From CAITQP01 sp964533145 (GTDB lineage: Bacteria > Patescibacteriota > Minisyncoccia > Phycocordibacterales > UBA9973), in the NCBI GenBank assembly GCA_964533145.1, contig CAZHLG010000002.1:1-46805 (forward strand): a stretch of DNA of 46,805 nt, in the 5' to 3' direction. The notes under the pieces are model-generated. The model had not been told where the DNA came from. It did not search any database and worked only from the letters and a program-made list of their open reading frames with translations. Made by a program: the position numbers and the translations under genes. This document shows, piece by piece, positions 1 to 9,500 of the stretch (positions within the stretch are counted from its first letter, which is position 1; each line of letters starts with the position of its first letter).

Positions 1-3000
1 AGACCGGACGGCCGAGCGCGTCGTATGCGGTCGTGGCATACAGCGCAGCCGTGCCCGTCGGAGCGGTGCGGGCAGAGCCGGCCGATGCGTATGGCAGGGA
101 TTGCTTCACAGCGCGTCCGAGCTGGTCGTAGACGGTGTCTGTCGCGTCGTAGCTGCCAGCCGTCTCACTTCCTGTGCGAGTCTGGATAGTGCGGCCGAAT
201 CCATCAAGATACTGATAACTGTCGACGGTACTGACAGAATCCAAATAATCAGTGCGGCGCACCGAGAACAATCCTACCGCGTCCGTGTAGGCATAGGCCG
301 TCTTAATCACCGGCGCATGCGTGCCGCCGCGATCGGGCTCGAGCTCTGCGAGCACGCGGCCGAGGCCGTCGTAAGTCGTCTTGTGCACAAAGAGGTTCGG
401 GTCAGTGGTATCGGACGGCTTGCCGTGCGCATAGTCGTACACGTAGCTCGTCGTCTGTCCGAGCGGGTTCGTCATGCTTGCCGGGTATAGATGATAGGCG
501 TCGGGAGCATAGGTCACAGTGTTTCCATTTGCGTCTTTGGATGAGGTCACGAATCCGTATGTGTCGTATGCCTTCTCGGTCGAGACATAAATCGTGCCGA
601 ATGCGAGTTCGCTCGTCTTGGTCGCATTGCCGAGCGAAACGGAGCCATGCGTGAGACCGTCGTAGTAGGTCTTAGTCTCGCGGACGGTAGCGCCTGACTG
701 GTCGGCAAGAATGTCGGTAGCTGCCGCGCCTCTGACAGCACTGCCACTCGTCGGGATCGCGTACGCGATAGTCTCAACGGACTTGTCCATGCCGGTATCG
801 GCAAAGGAGCCATCCGGGACAGCATTCACCTCTCCCCAATCGACGATCTTCGTCAGGTTTCCGTTTGCCGAATCATACTCGTATTCGCGGGCCATGTCTC
901 GGTGTGTGGCGTTGCCGTCGTAGTCGAGCATGGTCTCGCGTTCGAGCTGGACAAAATGGTGCCCGCCGCCGGCATCGTGATCAGCCCATTTGTTTGCGGT
1001 CAGTCGATACAGACTGCCTGAATCGTCGTATTCCTCGATGCGATATACCTTGCCGATCTTCCCGAATGTGTCGGCATATTCGCCTCGCGCAGCGTCGGTC
1101 GCGTTGCCCTGGTGATAGTAGGTCTTAGTCACGTTGCCGAGTGCGTCGGTCTTGGCGACGATCTGGAATCCAGCGAAGCGCCTGCCGTCGGCGAGCGAGC
1201 CGTAGTTCGCGCCGTGTTCGTACGAGTAGGTTTCGACGTATGGAAGGCCAATGTCCGGCGTGGTCGCGATCGACGAGACTGCATACCTCATTTCCGTGGC
1301 CGAATCGCTGCTCCCAGCCTTTTCGCGGAGCGGGATCTGCTTGTACGAGATGTCGGCCGAAATGCCGTTCTGTGCAATATGGCTCAGAAGGTCGCTCTTT
1401 TTTCCTGAGCTGACGGCGATGTTCGTGCCGTAATTGTTTCCGACTGTGCGCACGTAGTCAATGATGCCATCGTTGTTGATGTCGTACGGCCGGGTGTTGT
1501 CTCCGAGCGTGGACGAGAACTCCGAGCCCGATAAGGCGTACATGATCGTATCGTCAGGAATGTTGTCTCCGACGCTTATATAGACCATAGAATCCACCAT
1601 GTCCGGCAACCCGTCGGCATTGGCATCAATGACGCGCACCATGCCGTCACGCGTCTCGCCAGCGCCGAAGGCAGTGGTGACGAATCCGAAAGTGCGGCTC
1701 TCTCCGCTCGCGCCAAGGCCGCGCTCTGGGAAGATCCAGTCAGGCGAGGAGAAAGCTCCTTCGAGGCCTGTTCCAGTGTTTATGTAAAAAGCGCTCTCGT
1801 TCGTTCCTGCCGTCGGCGAGCCGCTCGGGCCGCGCAGGCTGTTTGCCTTGATGGCGTCCGGGAGGCCGTCCCCATTCACGTCCGCGAACTGAGTGTCGAT
1901 GTCTGGCGCATACGCCGGAATGACGATGCAGTCAGGCACCCATCCGGCGCCGGCATTCCTGAAGTAGAGCGAAAGTCCCGTCGGGCAGGTGACGGTCGGA
2001 AGCGAGGCCGCCCTATCCAGGATGTCCGGCAAGCTGTCACCGTTTATATCCACGAGGTCGGCGCCGTTGAAGTACGAGGCGAAGTTCGGCCTGTCGTACG
2101 GCGGCGTGGTCGTTGTGACGGGTAGCTGCCAAGAGGGGTCGATACTCCATCCCGAACCGGTGTTTATGAGCACGGCACTCATGCCCGCATAGCCGTAGTA
2201 GGCGCTCGAGCCGGTGGCGTAGACGATATCGGTCAGGCCGTCGCCGTTGACGTCGGCGAACTTGGTCGGGTTGCCGTCGAAGCCAAACGAAGATCCCAGA
2301 TACTGCTTGAAGCGTATGGCATTGCCGCCTCCGATAGCGGGCAGGGCGTACGCCGTACTCTCGGTCCAACCGGTGCCGTCCGCATTGTTCAGAAAGACGG
2401 CTGAGCGGCTCCAGTAGCATGAAGTTCCCGTCACTGCGTCCAGGCAGCCGTCGCTTGAGATCACATCCATGTATCCGTCGCCGTTGACGTCGACGAACCG
2501 GACGTTTCCGGTCTGGAGGGCGAACGTGTACGGCACGGAACTGGCGACATAAAGGAGCGGGAACGTGTAGGCCGTGTCACGAGTCCATCCGCCGGAGCCG
2601 TTGTTAATCCAGACTTGGAGCGGATACGAGTATCCGCCCGCGGAAGGCCCGCCGATCTCCCCGTTCGGACCGTTCGAGACTACGTCTTGCAGGCCGTCTC
2701 CGTTGACGTCCACGAGCGTGCCCCATGAGCGCGGCGAGAAAGAAATCGTGCGGCCAGCCAGGATCGAGGCCGTGTCTGTCGTGTCGAGGACAGGCAGGGG
2801 CCATCTGGTCGCGCTCGGCCCGCTGACAGACTGGTATGAGTACGTCGTCGGAGGCAGGGTCACGACGCTTCCGGACAGAGGGTCCCGGCCAGAATCCGTA
2901 ATGCTTGCGATGAGATATCGGGAATGGTTTGCGCCGAGCGCGTATGTAATGTCATTCCGGCGTGTCCAGGCGCCGCTCGTCTTGGTCTCGATGCGGTTGA

Positions 3001-3982
3001 TGCGGTAGTTCGTCGTCACCGGAAAGCCGGGCGTGTATATCGGGAAAGATGCCGGAGCTGACTCACGGATAAAGGCTACCTGATACAGCCCCGCATACGA
3101 AATCGTATCAGGGTATACCTGTCCGCTGTCTTTGAAATATGAGTATGAGATTGCGTTGCCGTTCGTATCGGTCATGCTCGAGAGATACCATCGGTAGACA
3201 TGGGTCGCATCGCTCGGATCGTCCATTCGTGAGGCCGCCGTGGCTCCGAAGGTGTACACGGTGCCGGATTTGTCGGTCATCGTCCACACGCCGCTTGAGA
3301 ACGAATATGCATGCGCGCTCCCCTCGTCGGTCTTGGCGGCATACTGGCTGCCGGAGAGGTATACGAGCGTGTCGTCGAAGGAGGAAGTGAATTCCGTGGC
3401 TGTTCCGGAATACATGGCGCCCAGGCCGTGCCTGTTGTCTCTTTCGATATATGGCACGGCGAGCCGCCAACCGTACCCAACGATGCTGTCTTGGCGCTGG
3501 TCGGAGCTGTCATACGTCAGCGAGACATCTGGCTTAACGCCGCCAAGTCCTGAAGGAAACTCAAGCGGATACGAGATGCGCAGGGTCCCGGTATTGCCGG
3601 CCACCGCAGCATTCAGATTGTTTTTGATGCTCTCTGTCTTATATGTCAGATGCTGATCCCCCGTATCGAGACCTCCTGAGGAAAGCGGCATCGGAATCGA
3701 GCCTCCCTCTTCCTCAGGCTCCACTGCAAGCGGCGGCAGGCGTCCGAAACGGTCGGCGTCGCGAGGATCAGGAAGCGCGCCCTCAGAGGCAGACTCTAAT
3801 CCTTCTTCGTACGGCGATTTTGCGGGCAAGGCCTCCGAGCGCTTGCTGTCGAAATACGCGTCGCTCTCGGCGCGGCTGCCTTCGGGTAAGCCTTCGGCCA
3901 AGACAGACGCGAGCGGCGCTCCGAGCATGGAGAGTATTATGAGAAAAACTGCGGGAATTCTTGCAGCAGAAGATACGGTCAT
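1..3982 (-). CDS. SpvB/FG-GAP/RHS-repeat secreted toxin-like protein (3' end off window)
   Basis: Open minus-strand frame from an ATG at 3982 to the left edge (1327 codons, no stop seen). The N-terminus reads MTVSSAARIPAVFLIILSML and ends in an Ala-rich cleavage-like site, a signal peptide. Residues about 95-400 resemble the SpvB/TcdB N-terminal beta domain (PLSSGGLDTG, LTYDSS, GYGWRL, TDTNGNAISY). Residues about 425-840 hold seven FG-GAP/VCBS calcium-loop motifs of the DVNGDGxxD kind, for example near 2700, 2490, 2250, 2040, 1870, 1620 and 1480. From about 850 to the edge come YD/RHS repeats (TTYDGLGRVLAEL, YQYLDGFGR, TAYDALGRPV). This order matches the B/C components of Tc-type insecticidal toxins and other polymorphic toxins, whose C-terminus carries the variable effector; that part lies outside the window. 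It is divergent from recG. An extracellular or cell-contact role is inferred. Confidence 0.85.
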   Translation of the reverse strand, partial: MTVSSAARIPAVFLIILSMLGAPLASVLAEGLPEGSRAESDAYFDSKRSEALPAKSPYEEGLESASEGALPDPRDADRFGRLPPLAVEPEEEGGSIPMPLSSGGLDTGDQHLTYKTESIKNNLNAAVAGNTGTLRISYPLEFPSGLGGVKPDVSLTYDSSDQRQDSIVGYGWRLAVPYIERDNRHGLGAMYSGTATEFTSSFDDTLVYLSGSQYAAKTDEGSAHAYSFSSGVWTMTDKSGTVYTFGATAASRMDDPSDATHVYRWYLSSMTDTNGNAISYSYFKDSGQVYPDTISYAGLYQVAFIRESAPASFPIYTPGFPVTTNYRINRIETKTSGAWTRRNDITYALGANHSRYLIASITDSGRDPLSGSVVTLPPTTYSYQSVSGPSATRWPLPVLDTTDTASILAGRTISFSPRSWGTLVDVNGDGLQDVVSNGPNGEIGGPSAGGYSYPLQVWINNGSGGWTRDTAYTFPLLYVASSVPYTFALQTGNVRFVDVNGDGYMDVISSDGCLDAVTGTSCYWSRSAVFLNNADGTGWTESTAYALPAIGGGNAIRFKQYLGSSFGFDGNPTKFADVNGDGLTDIVYATGSSAYYGYAGMSAVLINTGSGWSIDPSWQLPVTTTTPPYDRPNFASYFNGADLVDINGDSLPDILDRAASLPTVTCPTGLSLYFRNAGAGWVPDCIVIPAYAPDIDTQFADVNGDGLPDAIKANSLRGPSGSPTAGTNESAFYINTGTGLEGAFSSPDWIFPERGLGASGESRTFGFVTTAFGAGETRDGMVRVIDANADGLPDMVDSMVYISVGDNIPDDTIMYALSGSEFSSTLGDNTRPYDINNDGIIDYVRTVGNNYGTNIAVSSGKKSDLLSHIAQNGISADISYKQIPLREKAGSSDSATEMRYAVSSIATTPDIGLPYVETYSYEHGANYGSLADGRRFAGFQIVAKTDALGNVTKTYYHQGNATDAARGEYADTFGKIGKVYRIEEYDDSGSLYRLTANKWADHDAGGGHHFVQLERETMLDYDGNATHRDMAREYEYDSANGNLTKIVDWGEVNAVPDGSFADTGMDKSVETIAYAIPTSGSAVRGAAATDILADQSGATVRETKTYYDGLTHGSVSLGNATKTSELAFGTIYVSTEKAYDTYGFVTSSKDANGNTVTYAPDAYHLYPASMTNPLGQTTSYVYDYAHGKPSDTTDPNLFVHKTTYDGLGRVLAELEPDRGGTHAPVIKTAYAYTDAVGLFSVRRTDYLDSVSTVDSYQYLDGFGRTIQTRTGSETAGSYDATDTVYDQLGRAVKQSLPYASAGSARTAPTGTAALYATTAYDALGRPV

Positions 3983-4320
3983 AAAATATGATGTGATTAA
4001 GACTTATAAGAAAAATTCGCTTACCGCGGCAGTATCGCACCAATCAGTTCGGGGCCTTTAAAATAGAGCTTTTTAGTATACACTCTTAATTACAACCAGA
4101 ACAAGCTCGAAATCGATAGCCTGTGAGCAATCTTTTTTCTGCACCCTGAAAAAACCTCGCTCCAACCTGACAAGATTGGCGCATCCGCACAAAAGCCCTC
4201 CGGTCTGTCTTCTTCAAAAACACCTGGAAAAATTTTATCAAAAGCACCCGCTCTTCCTTGGCACACAAATACCCAGCGATACGTATCGATCAATGAGCAG
4301 CTATATCATACACGGCATTA
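3983..4320. other. Intergenic region, no gene recognised
   Basis: About 340 bases separate the divergent toxin-like gene and the recG promoter. The stretch is AT-richer than its neighbours. Short frames here (for example minus 4086-4293) have no recognisable motif. No convincing -10/-35 pair was seen for the toxin-like gene; a TATAAG lies about 20 bases before its ATG. Confidence 0.5.
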
Positions 4321-4349
4321 TTGAACGTTAAAATTTTTTATTGTATAAT
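4321..4349 (+). promoter_or_regulatory. Sigma70-type promoter of recG
   Basis: TTGAAC at 4321-4326 and a perfect TATAAT at 4344-4349 are separated by 17 bases. The start of transcription would be near 4356, leaving a leader of 27 nt (TTG start) or 54 nt (ATG start) before recG. Confidence 0.75.
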
Positions 4350-4382
4350 ATTTTACATATAAAGTCAGTGTTCAGAAAATGA

Positions 4383-6575
4383 TTGTCCGTATGGGATAAT
4401 CAGGCGCATATGCATCCCGCCGACGATCTCTCCAAACATTTCCGCATGCAGGAACCGCAAAAGGCGGGACTGGCGCGCCTTGGCCTGCGCACGGTGCGCG
4501 ACCTGCTGTACTACTTCCCTGTCCGCTACTCGAACGTCTCGGAGATCAAGCTCGTCCGTGACGCTGCTGCCGGCGACACCGTCACGCTCTACGGCCGCAT
4601 CGGCAAACTCAAGGCGCGCAAAGCGTTCACGACAGGCCGCGCCATGGGCGAGGCGGAGCTCGAAGACAGCTCGGGCACGATCCCTGTCGTATGGTTCAAC
4701 CAGGCATACATGGCCAAGATGGTCCGCGACGGCGACATGGTCGAGCTGTCGGGCAAGATCGCCGAAGGCAAGAACGGCCTCTTTTTGTCGAACCCGGAGC
4801 TCAAAGAGAAGAATGCGCTGCCGATCGACACGCACGGCTCGCTCTTCGGCCAAGGCGCCGAGGCGGCCGAAGTGTACGGTTTCCCGATCTACCGCGAAAC
4901 GCGCGGCGTGACCAGCCGCTTCATCTACCACAAGATCCAGGAGATCCTCAAGGCCGGCGTCGTGCAAGACATGCACGACTACCTGCCTGCGGACATGCTC
5001 AAACGGTACAATCTGCCGAAACTCTCGACCGCGCTCGTCTGGATGCACTCCCCCATGACCGAGAACGACGCACAGGCCGCACGCAAGCGTTTTTCGTTCG
5101 AAGAAGTGTTCTTCATCCAGCTCGCCCGCAAGATCGAGCGCGAGAATTATCTCGAGAACAAATCATATCCGGTCAAGGACGATCCGGCCGACATCGCCGA
5201 TTTCACCGGACGTTTTCCATTCGAACAGACAGACGCGCAGAAACGCGCCATCAGGACGATGCTCGCCGACATGAGCAAGCAGCATCCCATGGCCCGTCTC
5301 CTTGAAGGAGACGTGGGGTCGGGCAAGACAGCCGTGGCCGCCACGCTCGCCTATGCCGCCATCAAGACCCGTCCGGACGGCAAGAGTTTCGGCAACCTGC
5401 AGGTCGCATACATGGCACCGACGGAGATCCTCGCCACGCAGCATTTCGAGAATTTCATCCAGTACTTCAAGCACACGGGCATCTCGGTAGGGCTCATCAC
5501 CGGCAGCGGCTGCCGCAAATTCCCGACCAAGGTCGCAAGCTCCCGCGAGCCCTGGACGAACATTTCGCGCGCGCAGCTCCTCAAATGGGTCGCGAACGGC
5601 GAAATCCCGATCCTCATCGGCACGCACGCCCTCATACAAAAAAGCGTGCGGTTCAAACACCTCGCGCTCGCCATCATCGACGAGCAGCACCGCTTCGGCA
5701 CGATGCAGCGCAAAAAGCTCGTCACGAAGGAAGGCTTCGCGCCGCACCTGCTCTCCATGACGGCAACGCCCATCCCCCGCACGCTCGCCCTCACGATATA
5801 CGGAGACCTCGACCTGTCCGTCCTCGACCAGATGCCGGCGGGACGCAAGCCGATCGTCACGGAGATCGTCCTGCCCGCGAAACGCGACGAAACGTACGCG
5901 GCGATCCGCGCCGAGATGCGCGCCGGCCGGCAGCTCTACGTGATCTGTCCGCGCATCGACGAACCTGACCCGGAAAAAGAGCTCGCCGTGCAAGCGCGCT
6001 CCGTGACCGCCGAAGCGAAGCACCTGCAGAATGTCTTCCCCGAATATTCCGTCGGTATCCTGCACTCGAAGATGACGCCGAAGAAAAAAGACGAGGTCAT
6101 GGAGGCATTCGCGAGGCACGACATCGACATCCTGTGCGCCACGAGCGTGGTCGAAGTCGGCGTGAACGTACCCAACGCGACGATCATCGTGATCGAAGGC
6201 GCCGAACGCTTCGGTCTGTCGCAGCTGCACCAGCTGCGCGGCCGCGTCATCCGCGGCACGCACCAGGCCTACTGCTATCTCTTCGCCGAAACGAAGTCAG
6301 ACAAGACCGCCGAACGCCTCAAGGCGCTCAAGACGGCCAAGAACGGCTTCGAGCTCTCCGAACTCGACCTTGCCCTGCGCGGCGCGGGCGAGCTCGGCGG
6401 CACCCGCCAGTGGGGCATCACCGACATCGGCATGGAGGCAATCAAGAACATCAGGATGGTCGAAGCGGCCCGCGCCGAAGCGGCTGCCGTCGTGTCGGCA
6501 GACCCGTCTCTGGCAGACCATCCGGTAATGAAAACAATCCTCGAAGCAAAGAGCCTTGAGCTCCATTTTGAATAA
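4383..6575 (+). CDS. recG: ATP-dependent DNA helicase RecG
   Basis: RecG remodels stalled replication forks and Holliday junctions. The 730-residue frame has the N-terminal wedge/OB domain (about 40-150, with LYGRIGKLKARK and AELEDSSGTIPVVWFN), then the SF2 helicase core: Walker A GDVGSGKTAVA (about 309), the RecG-type DEQHRFG box (about 433), TATPIPRTLALT (about 460) and the motif VI region QLHQLRGRVIRG (about 619), where the usual GRVGRG reads GRVIRG. The C-terminal RecG domain (LALRGAGELGGTRQWG) is present. The longest frame starts at TTG 4383; an ATG at 4410 (preceded by CAT, as in many starts here) gives 721 residues and is equally likely. It ends 20 bases from the convergent surface-protein gene. 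Confidence 0.95.
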   Translation: MSVWDNQAHMHPADDLSKHFRMQEPQKAGLARLGLRTVRDLLYYFPVRYSNVSEIKLVRDAAAGDTVTLYGRIGKLKARKAFTTGRAMGEAELEDSSGTIPVVWFNQAYMAKMVRDGDMVELSGKIAEGKNGLFLSNPELKEKNALPIDTHGSLFGQGAEAAEVYGFPIYRETRGVTSRFIYHKIQEILKAGVVQDMHDYLPADMLKRYNLPKLSTALVWMHSPMTENDAQAARKRFSFEEVFFIQLARKIERENYLENKSYPVKDDPADIADFTGRFPFEQTDAQKRAIRTMLADMSKQHPMARLLEGDVGSGKTAVAATLAYAAIKTRPDGKSFGNLQVAYMAPTEILATQHFENFIQYFKHTGISVGLITGSGCRKFPTKVASSREPWTNISRAQLLKWVANGEIPILIGTHALIQKSVRFKHLALAIIDEQHRFGTMQRKKLVTKEGFAPHLLSMTATPIPRTLALTIYGDLDLSVLDQMPAGRKPIVTEIVLPAKRDETYAAIRAEMRAGRQLYVICPRIDEPDPEKELAVQARSVTAEAKHLQNVFPEYSVGILHSKMTPKKKDEVMEAFARHDIDILCATSVVEVGVNVPNATIIVIEGAERFGLSQLHQLRGRVIRGTHQAYCYLFAETKSDKTAERLKALKTAKNGFELSELDLALRGAGELGGTRQWGITDIGMEAIKNIRMVEAARAEAAAVVSADPSLADHPVMKTILEAKSLELHFE

Positions 6576-6595
6576 TCGCGCGAACAGAATATGCG

Positions 6596-9500
6596 TTAGT
6601 TAGCGCAACCGAGGATCGCGTTGGCCTTGGCGCGAGTGTACCCATAGATCGTACCCGTCGCGTTCTTAAGGCCGCCCGGAGTCAGGACCTCTGCCTTATA
6701 TTTCGTCTGAAACTGGCGCGTCGCGGCCATCGTCAGCGGTCCGAAGTATCCCGTGACAGGAAGCTTGGTCCCGAGTTCCTGGTTGTAGAATGCCTGCCAC
6801 TGCTTCACCTCATCGATGTTGTTACTCTTCGCAGCAGAGACGAAGTTACTCACGAACGCAGGGCATTTCTTTACGGACTGATCGACGGGAGATACGTATG
6901 TCGTACCGGGCTGGCCGCCGGACTGCGACGGCTTCGCCGCCGCCTGCTGCTGTGCAGCCTGCAAGGCAAGAATGTAGTTGACCGATGTGCGGCGCGTCGT
7001 GGTCGTCGGAGCCGGTGCCGGTGCGTCAACCGGCGTTGCCGTTGCGGTGGACGAGGCGCTGCCCGAGCCGTTGATGTTCACCGCCGTCACGCGAAAGTCG
7101 TAAGAAGAATCATTCGTCAGACCGGTCACGACAGCGCTCACCGCTGCGGACGTACCGTCAGCGAAGGTAGTCCAGACGGAATCGGCGGACAGCTTGTATT
7201 CGATCAGGTAATCGGTGATGGCAGAGCCGCCGCTCGAAGCAGCAGTCCACGAGAGCGTGACCTGCTCGTCGCCAGCCGTTGCGGCAAGGCCGCTCGGCGT
7301 TCCCGGAGTGGTGGACGGCGTTGCCGTTGCGGTGGACGAGGCGCTGCCCGTACCGACGCCGTTCACCGCCGACACGCGGAAGTTGTAGCTTGATCCGTTC
7401 GAAAGACCGGTCACCGTCGTCGAGGTTGATGTCGACGTGCCGTCGGAGAACGTGGTCCAAGAAGAATCGGTCGAGAGTTTGTATTCGACGATGTAATCGG
7501 TGATGGCATCGCCGCCGTCAGAAACAGGCGCGCCCCAGGAGAGTCCGACCTGTCCATTGCCGGCCGTCGCCGAAAGCCCTGTCGGAGCGGACGGGACTGC
7601 AAGCGGCGTATCCGTCGCCGGCGAAGAGGCGGTGCTCGTACCGGCTCCGTTCACTGCATACACGCGGAAATCGTAGGATGAACCGTTGGTAAGCCCGGTC
7701 ACCGTGGCCGAGGTCGAAGTCGACGTGCCGTCGGAGAACGTAGTCCATGAAGAGTCGGCGTGCAGTTTGTATTCGATCACATAGTCGGTGATGGCAGAGC
7801 CGCCGTTAGAGACAGGCGCAGTCCAGGCAAGAGCGACCTGCGAATCGCCGGCAGTCGTACCGAGGCTCGTCGGCGCTCCCGGGGTCGTGCGCGGTGTCGC
7901 CGATTCGGTACTCGAGACCGTTCCGGTGCCGACACCGTTCACGGCGGACACGCGGAAATCGTACGCTGTGCCGTTTGAGAGACTTGTCACTGTCGCACCG
8001 GTCGCCGTCGAGGTGCCATCGGAGAACGTGCTCCAGGATGTCGCCACTGATGTCTTATATTCAACGACGTAGTCAGTGATGGCATCGCCGCCGTCAGAAA
8101 GCGGTCCCAGCCACGTCAGGACCACTTGCGTATTGCCCGGCGTTACGGAAAGGCTGATCGGTTCGTCCGGCGTGGTCGCCGGAGTGCCGGTCGTCGAGCT
8201 TGATCCGCTGCTCGTGCCGATGTCGTTCACGGCATATACGATAAACGTATACTCAACGCCGTTCGTAAGACCGGTGATCGTCGCCGAGGTCGCGACCGAA
8301 ATGCCGTCGGAATATATCGTGAAGTATGTCGCCGGCGCGACCTGATACTGGATGACATAGTCGGTGATCGCGCTGCCGTTGGCTGCGGGAGCCGTCCATG
8401 AGAGCGTGATCTGCATGTTGCCGGACACGGCAGCAAGGCTGGTCGGCGCATCCGGCACCCCGGACGTGGTCGCGTTCGCAGTGCTCGACGCGCTCGATGT
8501 GCCCGAGGCGTTCACTGCGTACACCCGGAAGTTGTATGCTGTGTTGTTCGAAAGCCCCGTCACGATCGCATTGGTCGAAGTCGATGTGCCGTCGGAGAAC
8601 GTGGTCCACGTCGAATCCGTCGAAAGCTTGTACTCAATCACGTAGTCGGTGATCGGCGACCCCCCGTCGGACGGTGCCGTCCAAGAAAGCGATGCCTGCG
8701 CGTTGCCGCCGGTCGCGGAAAGACTGGTCGGTGCGTTCGGAGCGCCGCCCGGCGTCGAATACGCAACGGCGGACGGGTTACTGCGCCCCACGGAGTTCAC
8801 CGCGGAAACGCGGAATGCATACAAGGTTCCGTTGGAAAGACCGGTCACTGTTGCGGATGTCGCCGTCGATGTGCCGTCGGAGAACGTGGTCCAGGAAGTG
8901 GCAGTACCAGTCTTGTACTCAACGATGTAGTCAGAGAGCGAATCGCCGCCATCGACCTCCGGCTCGAGCCACACAAGCGTAGCCTGCGTGCTTGCGGGGG
9001 TGACGGCAAGGCTCGTCGGAGCGTTCGGGTACGTCGTCTCAGTGATTTCCTCGTCGAAGCTCACGCTCCAGTCGTACAGCGCGATGCCGGTACCGTCAGA
9101 CGACGGCGAAGTCGAGGTGTCCGTGTCGCGAATGTTGCCGCCAACGGCCGTAGAGTCAGTCGGATCGCCGCAGGCCGCGTACGCAGCATCGTCCGGGTGG
9201 TACGAGCAGGTCCATGCATACCGAATACGCGGGTCTGTTCCGTCAGGAACGCCGGAGAGCGTGATCGCCACTTTTTTATTGGAATCGGTCAGGTTGACGC
9301 TCGTGATGGAAATCGCACTGCCGCCCGTCTGCGTGAACTCAAAGCCCTTGTTCGTGTGCGAAGCGACGTTCGTCGTATCGACAGCAAGCGTGCCGTACGG
9401 GATATGGTAGTCGACAAGGACGGTCGTACCTGAGCGCGTCACAGACACCGGCATAAGCGGATCCCACGTAGCGCCGTCGAGCAGCACTTTTTTCATGACC

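Noticed and set aside
4086..4293. Small minus-strand frame (67 codons) between the toxin-like gene and recG
   Set aside because: No homology recognised, no start signal, different base use from neighbours; treated as intergenic.
7020..9035. CRISPR-like or direct-repeat array
   Set aside because: The 285-288 bp repeats are in frame and encode fibronectin III modules.
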